Shown one piece after another: positions 59,101-64,000 of a DNA stretch of 64,000 nt. Within the stretch, counting starts at the first letter, position 1; each line of letters begins with the position of its first letter. This DNA is from Tubulanus polymorphus. Its lineage: Eukaryota; Nemertea; Palaeonemertea; Tubulaniformes; Tubulanidae. The notes beneath the pieces are model-generated. The model saw nothing but the letters and a program-made list of their open reading frames with translations. It did not search any database and had not been told where the DNA came from. Made by a program: the position numbers and the translations under genes. The DNA is taken from NCBI RefSeq assembly GCF_964204645.1, contig NC_134029.1:16944450-17008449 (forward strand), in the 5' to 3' direction.

Positions 59101-60968
59101 TATACAAAGAGGGCTGAAAATCATCGAAATTCTGCGTAAGGCTTAGTTCCTACTGAATGAACTAAGTAGAGAATCTGAACGAAGATATGCATTTTATGCG
59201 AAGGAGAAGATAAGAACTGAAGTACGCCATAGGACATTTGCTGAAAGCCTAAATATTCATATGATACCATTTATATTATTTTTTTACAATGTAGGTAATG
59301 CTCAACTCATCCGGAATTGTTTGACATTTTTCGGTCGGTTTTGTGTCGCGGCAGTAGCTAACATTATAAGTTTGTTCGCTGTAGAAATATTTCCAACAAC
59401 TCACAGGTAAACCCTGACTTTGAAAACCGAAATTTACATTTTGCTTAACAACCTCAAGTTTTTTTTATCTACAATTATGAAATATTTCAGCATGAATTCA
59501 TAGTAATGTATTTCAGAGGAAGTGGATATTGTTTTGTGTTAGTTGCCGATGGAATAGCGGCATGTCTTTCACCATTTAGCATTCCGCTGGTAAGTTTAAA
59601 AACAGCCAAATATGTAAACTACATACTTTGCCACTTAGATTTAAAAAGTACACATTTCAACGGAATAGCAACACGACGTTTACGACGTTTATGTCACCTC
59701 AATGTACTAAACAAATCTTAAAAATCAGGGGCGGATCCAGACCGTATTAGCCGTATTGCCCAATACGGTCTAGAATTTTTAAGTGCCCTTCGAAATTTCA
59801 CCGGCAATATTTTTGACGGCATTATTTCAGCAACTGCTAATTCCGTGTCCGTAATCCGGGCATAATTATAAAATTAATCGGTATATACTGCTGCCGAGAA
59901 AGTGAGGAGAGATAATCATATTTGTAAAGCCTTTAATCATGATAAATTAAAAAGGGCACTTTCCTTTTGCAAGGGGCACTCATGCTTTAGATGGGGGCAC
60001 CTTGTCCTTGCCTTTTCAGGGAGGGCTAAAGGGGCACTCGTACTTTAGAAGAGGGCACTATACGCGGAAAATGATGAAGAAAAGGGCACTTTTTTGCCTA
60101 TTTTTAAAATTTTAGGGGCACTTTTGGTTTGGAAGATGGCACACGACATAAGGATAAATGTGAAGACGAGGCAATTTCTGCCGATTGTTAACAATGAAGG
60201 GGCACTTAGCCGTATTCTGTATAATTGTTAAGGGGGGCACTTTTAAAGATTATAGGGGCACTAGGCGAAGTTGGCGACAACCATTCTTTCATGGGCTCGC
60301 CAGCTTCATTTTTTATCCGCATCTGTTGAAATCTTGTCTCGAATTCGTTTATTCTGGATTGCTCTGCTAGCCTCTAGAAGCCCTCTCAAAGCCTTTAAAT
60401 GGTACCATATTTTCAAAATTTTCTGGGGGTGGACCCAGACCCCCCCTCTAAGCACTTCCCGCCTTCGACGCTCGCATTGACCTGGATACTGGGTGTGCCC
60501 TAAGATCAGAAAGGTGCCCTTAAATTTCCTTCCAATACTGTCTACCCATCCCCCTGGATCCGCCCCTGAAAATATACTACCCACGTTTTATCCTGAAACT
60601 GAAAACGAATCCCTAATCCGTATCGTAAACTTAACGCTGTAAACCTGACCATTAAGCTGCGCTTAACGTAAATACACGCATGCATCATCCTTATATTAAA
60701 TTGTAAAACAAATATTTCTGTGAGATTCTATGTTTTTCAGTTGAAGTCGTTTCCATGGTTAATCTTGTTGATATTTGGTGTGTTGTCATCGTGTGTTGGT
60801 TTAGCTGTTCTATTGCTAGCTGAAACCGCTAATCAACCTTTACCAAGCACCATAGCTGATATAGAAACCCTGATTTGGCCAAAGTTTCCTCAATTCCGCT
60901 TATTTCCAACGAAACCAAGTACAGTGCCTATAAATTATTCGAATGTTTCCGATGATGAACACCATTAA
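50025..60968 (+). CDS. SLC22: SLC22-family organic ion transporter (10 exons, complete)
   Basis: Exons: 50025-50163, 50667-50851, 52463-52693, 52988-53184, 53435-53719, 54411-54548, 57242-57327, 59295-59406, 59517-59589, 60741-60968. Phases agree and the sum is 1,674 bases (557 residues plus stop), the usual SLC22 length. The product is a 12-helix plasma-membrane carrier of the major facilitator superfamily moving organic cations, anions or carnitine-like zwitterions. Landmarks are HHCRVPG and a Cys-rich first loop (exon 2), WDLVCDKAYIAEL and GPLLDKFGRRRIYF (MFS motif A, exon 3), PESIPWLISEGRIAEAESIV (exon 5), RYGRRKPM (exons 6-7), AVEIFPTTHR (exon 8) and AETANQPLPSTIADIE (exon 10). The substrate cannot be told. 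Orthology to a numbered member is not resolved, so the symbol is family level. Confidence 0.93.
50667..50851 (+). CDS. SLC22: SLC22 exon 2, extracellular loop
   Basis: The acceptor is gtattttag and the donor CAA|gtaagt. It encodes the large extracellular loop with HHCRVPG, SQCRMY, N-glycosylation sites (NLT, NST) and CKDGWIYNKSQYGNTVVTQ, typical of SLC22. Confidence 0.93.
50925..52380 (+). repeat. Dispersed element, copy 2, in SLC22 intron 2
   Basis: Direct copy of 9232-10400 with an extra segment at about 51470-51790. A pure run of 18 C at about 52114-52131 replaces a CGCCCCC stretch of the other copy. No coding function. Confidence 0.65.
51715..51785 (+). repeat. tRNA-like (B-box) segment inside the intron 2 insertion
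   Basis: AGTGGGTTCGAATCCC is a good pol III B box, and GTCAAGG at the front pairs with CCTTGAC at the back. The space between is too short for a normal anticodon arm. This points to a tRNA-derived SINE piece or tRNA relic. Confidence 0.4.
52463..52693 (+). CDS. SLC22: SLC22 exon 3, MFS motif A
   Basis: The acceptor is tgttttcag and the donor GTG|gtaggt. It encodes WDLVCDKA, TM2, GPLLDKFGRRRIYF and TM3-TM4. Phase 0 at both ends. Confidence 0.93.
52988..53184 (+). CDS. SLC22: SLC22 exon 4
   Basis: The acceptor is ttatcgatag and the donor TCCG|gtaagc. It encodes GVSQSAFLSSCEMIPSTVR, then two membrane segments (ILGGLAYSLPNW, LALACIPFAFSF). It contains no useful ATG near its start and so is easily missed. 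Confidence 0.85.
53435..53719 (+). CDS. SLC22: SLC22 exon 5, PES motif and cytosolic loop
   Basis: The acceptor is gccttttctag and the donor GCATG|gttagt. It encodes PESIPWLISEGRIAEAESIV and the long intracellular loop, then LLDLFKHPLLRRAVIIIFF. Confidence 0.9.
53720..54410. other. SLC22 intron 5
   Basis: Contains a run of about 11 G near 54147 and an inverted pair TTAAGCCGGGCGT... / ACTAAAGCCGGGCGTAGG (about 54174-54275). No gene. Confidence 0.4.
54411..54548 (+). CDS. SLC22: SLC22 exon 6
   Basis: The acceptor (atctttgaag) is weak, but it is the only one that keeps phase and restores the family's W-F-V start. The product reads NTSIYNAIALNSTDLG and NLADLPAGLVTFFVLDR. The donor is TCG|gtaagg. 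Confidence 0.8.
54720..55150 (+). repeat. 48-bp minisatellite in SLC22 intron 6
   Basis: About six units of TGTACAGAGGTGCTGGGATC GTGGGG... with a 48-bp period. Examples are CTAATATT(G/C)CC at 54761, 54809 and 54857. A shorter TGTCGGGA(A/T)-type repeat follows at 55075-55145. Because 48 is a multiple of three, both strands stay open, giving meaningless ORFs of 16-residue repeats. Confidence 0.88.
55151..57241. other. SLC22 intron 6, rest
   Basis: No exon or RNA gene recognised. A CAAGTTATAT-type short repeat lies at 57120-57175. Confidence 0.45.
57242..57327 (+). CDS. SLC22: SLC22 exon 7
   Basis: 86 bases with acceptor acgattttcag and donor GTAG|gtaagg. It encodes YGRRKPMSLFHIMGGISLII, completing the D-R-x-GRR loop and the next membrane segment. 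Confidence 0.9.
57440..57810 (+). repeat. CAGTC(A/G)TC-type minisatellite in intron 7
   Basis: Dozens of short degenerate units around CCAGTCATC / CAGTCGTC, with imperfect period of 8-12 bp. They cause ORF read-through from exon 7 that is not coding. Confidence 0.8.
57944..58790 (+). mobile_element. TIR element copy 1 (5-bp TSD), SLC22 intron 7
   Basis: 847 bp. It begins CAGGGGCGGATCCAG and ends with the inverse CTGGATCCGCCCCTG. It is flanked by the direct repeat CGACC (57939-57943 and 58791-58795). No transposase, so it is a MITE. The CAGGGGCGG end is hAT-like, and a 5-bp duplication would fit hAT subgroups with short target sites, but the superfamily is not proven. Confidence 0.9.
59295..59406 (+). 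CDS. SLC22: SLC22 exon 8
   Basis: 112 bases with acceptor ttacaatgtag and donor CACAG|gtaaac. It encodes FFGRFCVAAVANIISLFAVE and IFPTTHR, equivalent to the E-L-F-P-T-x-x-R signature. Short and without its own ORF of note. Confidence 0.9.
59517..59589 (+). CDS. SLC22: SLC22 exon 9
   Basis: 73 bases with acceptor aatgtatttcag and donor CCGCTG|gtaagt. It encodes RGSGYCFVLVADGIAACLSP, the TM11 region. Confidence 0.88.
59726..60568 (-). mobile_element. TIR element copy 2 (5-bp TSD), SLC22 intron 9
   Basis: 843 bp. Near-identical inverted copy of 57944-58790, with the same 15-bp TIRs and its own 5-bp duplication AAAAT (59721-59725 and 60569-60573). High similarity indicates recent activity. With copy 1 it brackets exons 8 and 9. 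Confidence 0.92.
60741..60968 (+). CDS. SLC22: SLC22 exon 10, terminal
   Basis: The acceptor is tatgtttttcag. It encodes TM12 (WLILLIFGVLSSCVGLAVLL), then AETANQPLPSTIADIETL, the family's L-P-E-T...P-L-P-x-T-I-x-D signature. It ends with a polar tail of about 30 residues and TAA at 60968. Confidence 0.93.
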   Translation: MKSFPWLILLIFGVLSSCVGLAVLLLAETANQPLPSTIADIETLIWPKFPQFRLFPTKPSTVPINYSNVSDDEHH

Positions 60969-61656
60969 ATTTCATTCAGACAGACCACAAATAATTTACT
61001 CTACGCACGAAGATACCAATTTCTAGATACGGATAAACGTTCTACAATACGTATGTCTCGGGCCCAGTTTTGCGGGATTGTTTTATCTCAAATTATTGGT
61101 ATGGTTGGTATTGGCCCTTCGACTGGTACTGACAAATCGGTCTGAGTTAGGCGAAGTCCAAGTTAAGGAATGGAAAAATATATTACGGCGTCAAGAAATA
61201 AGCTCAATTCACACAGTGAATGATAGTTCTAATCCGCAGAGATGAATAAGCCATTCCGTATGGTATCCGAGAATCAAGTAACCGCCGACTATACGCACAT
61301 GCATCTATATTTCCATTTGCGCCATCAGCTGTGATGGTTCCACTGGATATTGTTCAATCCTTTCAATTAAACACTAAATGTATTGTAAAATGCCACTAGA
61401 AAGATACTTTTAATAGGACGACAGAGACAGAGAAATTAAAACTCAAACTCGGGGTGAAGATGAGTTAAATTGGTTGGATCTTGGAGTAATCAGTTCAGTC
61501 TGATTACTCCAAGGTTGGATAAGGCTTACACACTGTAGTGCTTTTTAAACATGTTTGCAAGTCAGGTCCAAATGAAGTTCCACTGTATTAGACAAAGAGT
61601 TGAGATTATAGTCAGCAATGCAAAGGTATTAGGCTACAGAGATTTAAGACAAAACA
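60969..61656 (+). other. 3' UTR and downstream of SLC22
   Basis: Follows the transporter stop. No clear poly(A) signal was picked out. Contains a strong hairpin at 61480-61513, listed separately. Confidence 0.45.
61480..61513. repeat. Perfect 14-bp stem, 6-base loop hairpin
   Basis: CTTGGAGTAATCAG, loop TTCAGT, CTGATTACTCCAAG. It lies about 510 bases past the transporter stop and could be in its 3' UTR. It is not followed by a T run. Confidence 0.8.
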
Positions 61657-61923
61657 AGTAATAGGGGTAATAGGCTTTCAAGCCAAAGGTCGAACGGTCG
61701 AGCTCGTAAAAATGAAAAACATAAAAATAATTACAATTTCTACTTGAATTACTCGCGAAACTCATAAAAATGAAAAATAAATTCTCACACACTCGAATTT
61801 ATTTTTCATTTTTATGAGTTTCACTCCTAATTCAAGTAGAAATTGTAATTATTTTCATGTTTTTCATTTTTTACTCACCCGCCCGTTCAACCTTTAACCT
61901 GAAAGCCTATTACCCCTATTACT
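61657..61923. repeat. 267-bp foldback (long inverted repeat)
   Basis: Two arms of about 128 bases with a ~10-base loop (TCACACACTC). The outer ends are AGTAATAGGGGTAATAGG and its inverse. Pairing is imperfect only in a central patch (GGTCGAACGGTCGAGCTCG). No target duplication seen. Confidence 0.85.
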
Positions 61924-62129
61924 CTTAAAATAATCATATACATGAATAACATTTAAATTGACAGATTATTCAATATAAAAGTATATATTTACAACATTAT
62001 TTCAATATTTATATTTGTATGAGTTAGATTTTTAAACATTTAAAGTGTTAGTAAAGTGTGATTGAAATAATACATGATATAAATCATTGAACTTCTAAAA
62101 TCAATTTAAAAAAAAAATTTGATATTAAA

Positions 62130-62294
62130 ATGGAAGCAAATAAGTACTACTGCCCAACATGTAATATCAATATAGATAAATCCCAAAAAGGAAGACACAA
62201 TAAAACTAAAACACATTTAGAGAATAAATTGAAACTAGAATATAAAGATGATATTGTGATGGAATATGTCCATCAGTCGTTTTCTATGTTGTAA
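62130..62294 (+). CDS. Small C2H2-like zinc-finger ORF cut by an LTR
   Basis: Starts MEANKYYCPTCNINIDK, followed by HNKTKTH, a C-x2-C-x11-H-x5-H finger with a basic lysine-rich tail. After about 42 residues the frame runs into the LTR start (near 62255) and ends 12 codons later. It looks like the N terminus of a longer gene disrupted by the retrotransposon. I do not recognise the family with confidence. Similar one-finger starts occur in large DNA elements of invertebrates. Confidence 0.5.
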   Translation: MEANKYYCPTCNINIDKSQKGRHNKTKTHLENKLKLEYKDDIVMEYVHQSFSML

Positions 62295-62449
62295 CTGGAG
62301 GGTGCTGCCCTCTCTCTCTCGAAAATACAGAACAATAGGTGATTGTGTTAATATCTTTTGTCCGCCTTTTTACTGGTTTTTGGGCTCTCAGAGTCGATAT
62401 TTGGAGGAAACTTCTACTGTGGAACAGGCAGAATAGGACCTCGTTACAT
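62255..62449 (+). repeat. Putative 5' LTR
   Basis: About 195 bp, starting TGTGATGG and ending CGTTACA two bases before a primer-binding site. The ends are nearly inverse (TGTGA / TTACA). The partner LTR would be right of the window, so borders are tentative. Confidence 0.55.
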
Positions 62450-62450
62450 C

Positions 62451-62474
62451 TGGTGGCAGCGTAGTGGGATTTGA
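62451..62474 (+). other. tRNA primer-binding site
   Basis: TGGTGGCAGCGTAGTGGGAT is the complement of a tRNA 3' end: CCA end, then an acceptor stem and TTCAAATCCCA-like T arm. Position right after the LTR and before gag is as expected for a Ty3/Gypsy-like element. The exact tRNA is not identified. Confidence 0.65.
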
Positions 62475-62690
62475 TTGTGAAAAAACCAGTTGAAATTGAG
62501 TTGAAGCGGTGAACACGTTTTTCTCCGTTTAGTCTGTGTAAATTACGGTTACTTTTTGTGTGTACTTAACGTATTTTTTTACCTACTTCGTAATTCCTAG
62601 TACATATTTAGTATTTTTAAGTGCCTGTTTCCCCTACATTTATTTGCGGTCCTGTATTTTCTGTGTCATTTATATAAAAGAATAGTAATT

Positions 62691-64000
62691 ATGTCGGATG
62701 TCGAGAATGATGTGTGTGAGCCCTTGGCCTTATCTAGGCCTATGTCACCAACGGCCGGAGCTGCACATCATGACCTCCTGGTTAGTGGGGAGGGTAACCT
62801 CTCGTTAAAACCAAAACGTGGCCGTCCAACGAAGACAAAAGCCGAAAATTTGAAAACATCTGAGGATTCCATCCTCCAGCGACTGACTGAAGTGATGGAG
62901 AGGGTCGTGACGAGAGATGCACCCACCCCGAAAATGTACAATATTCCGGCACCCAAGCCCTATACCATGGGACACAATTTCCGCGTTTGGCTCGAAAGGT
63001 TTGACGCGTTCGCTGACCTGGCCCAGATTAGTTCTCGCATCAACGGGGGCGAACAGCGTAAATCACACCTGATGATGCGACTTGACCATGAGGCATACCA
63101 GGCTGTCTCGAACCTACGTCTCGACTCGAGCCTGTCGTATGATGATTTCTGTCGGCGGCTATCATCCCGTTTCCAACAAACAAAGACTGTGGATGACTTT
63201 AAGATGTTGTTGAAAGGGAGGGACCAAAAGACAACTGAATCTGTGGAACGCTATGCCGACGAGTTAGCAGAACTGGCAAGGAACGCATACCCTGGCATTG
63301 CCTTCGAGCTGCAGGATGAATTGGCCAAAGACCAATTCCTTAAAGGTAATAGCCTACCCGTCTCAGCGAAGCAGTCAATGTATGCGGCCCAGCCAAGTTC
63401 GTTGGCTGCAGCAGTCGCTCAAGCACGGACTCTGGAAACAGCGAGACGGTTGACTGAGGGCACGACTCATAAACAAAAAGTATCCGTTAACCAGACCCAG
63501 CTCGACTCGACTAGCTCAGCCATAACCAAACAACTCGACGAATTGAAATCGATGATGGGAACGCTGATGACTCGAGTAGGCCATTTGGAAGCAGTTGTCT
63601 CTGGTAACGGCAATCGTCGACCGCCCACCGATGACAAATGTTGGCGTTGCAGGGATGCAGACCACCCCAAAAACTTGTGCCCACAAGTTAAATGCTATAA
63701 TTGCGGGGGGAGTGGTCACTATTCAAGTAACTGCCACCTACCTCTAAGGGAAACCAGGGAAACGAGAAGCGGGGTTTTCAGGGGGCAGTGGAAGCCCCAT
63801 CAGGAAATAGTCCCCCCTGTACCGCTGTATATACCCCCCGCAAGACGTAGGAAAAATCGGATGAATATGGCAAATGGTCTAACGTGCGATGCAAGTAGAG
63901 ATGCACCTATTGATGGTTACCATCATACTAGCCCCACCACCGTGAGACCATCAAACCATATTCAAATGATATCGAGACCATCAAACCATATTCAAACGAC
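62691..64000 (+). CDS. LTR retrotransposon Gag, open at window end
   Basis: Runs without a stop from ATG 62691 (MSDVENDVCEPLALSRPMSP) to the last base, over 436 codons. An AT-hook-like KPKRGRPTKTK precedes the capsid-like domain (FRVWLERFDAFADLAQ..., RKSHLMMRLDHEAYQAV, RFQQTKTVDDFKMLLKGRDQ, VERYADELAELARNAYP). Two zinc knuckles follow: C-W-R-C-x4-H-x4-C and C-Y-N-C-x4-H-x4-C (63650-63732). These fit a Ty3/Gypsy-type Gag that packages element RNA. Protease, RT and integrase would follow to the right. The frame is intact so far, and GC content is above the neighbourhood. Confidence 0.85.
   Translation, partial: MSDVENDVCEPLALSRPMSPTAGAAHHDLLVSGEGNLSLKPKRGRPTKTKAENLKTSEDSILQRLTEVMERVVTRDAPTPKMYNIPAPKPYTMGHNFRVWLERFDAFADLAQISSRINGGEQRKSHLMMRLDHEAYQAVSNLRLDSSLSYDDFCRRLSSRFQQTKTVDDFKMLLKGRDQKTTESVERYADELAELARNAYPGIAFELQDELAKDQFLKGNSLPVSAKQSMYAAQPSSLAAAVAQARTLETARRLTEGTTHKQKVSVNQTQLDSTSSAITKQLDELKSMMGTLMTRVGHLEAVVSGNGNRRPPTDDKCWRCRDADHPKNLCPQVKCYNCGGSGHYSSNCHLPLRETRETRSGVFRGQWKPHQEIVPPVPLYIPPARRRKNRMNMANGLTCDASRDAPIDGYHHTSPTTVRPSNHIQMISRPSNHIQT

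Noticed and set aside
58009-60584. Repeated 69-104-codon ORFs in the two inverted elements
   Set aside because: They are complementary readings of the same non-coding MITE and contain no transposase motif.

Overview
This is eukaryotic DNA, almost certainly from a marine invertebrate. The evidence is split genes with GT-AG introns, a 5S rRNA gene, animal gene families, several non-LTR retrotransposons, an LTR retrotransposon and many short inverted-repeat elements. There are no bacterial operons, Shine-Dalgarno sites or CRISPR arrays. Repeat content and protein style fit a lophotrochozoan (mollusc, brachiopod, annelid or similar), but the species cannot be fixed from the sequence.

Left part (about 2.6-12.7 kb, minus strand): the first eight coding exons of a cytosolic carboxypeptidase 1 (AGTPBP1/CCP1/Nna1) gene. 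They encode the N-terminal armadillo-like region; the catalytic domain lies beyond the left edge. The introns hold repeat elements: an inverted-repeat element with ~150-bp internal tandem repeats (3.8-5.2 kb), a 1.1-kb TIR element (8.0-9.1 kb), and a dispersed element at 9.2-10.4 kb. These have other copies at 13.5-14.3, 42.1-43.3 and 50.9-52.4 kb.

Middle part (14.9-37.4 kb): a mobile-element hotspot. A defective non-LTR retrotransposon (LINE A) and ~0.93 kb of flank form a nearly identical 3,310-bp tandem triplication. The first unit is split by a 6,633-bp insertion that resembles a Helitron. The insertion carries a broken minus-strand gene for a polyprotein with an NLS-like start, low-complexity repeats, a herpesvirus-tegument-type (C76-like) cysteine protease domain and an OTU protease domain. 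Behind the triplication sits a related two-ORF LINE (LINE B, 33.0-37.4 kb).

Right part (39-64 kb): LINE relics near 40.8 and 45.0 kb; a 5S fragment (39.5 kb) and a near-complete 5S gene (49.4 kb); an intronless rhodopsin-class GPCR (47.8-48.8 kb, minus); and a complete ten-exon SLC22-type organic ion transporter (50.0-61.0 kb, plus; 557 codons reconstructed). Two inverted ~845-bp elements with 5-bp target duplications flank exons 8-9 of the transporter. The window ends with a 267-bp foldback, a small zinc-finger ORF cut by a short LTR, a primer-binding site, and a gag ORF still open at the last base.

The host genes here (tubulin deglutamylase, transporter, GPCR) have no evident joint function. 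The strongest story is the nested history of the mobile elements.
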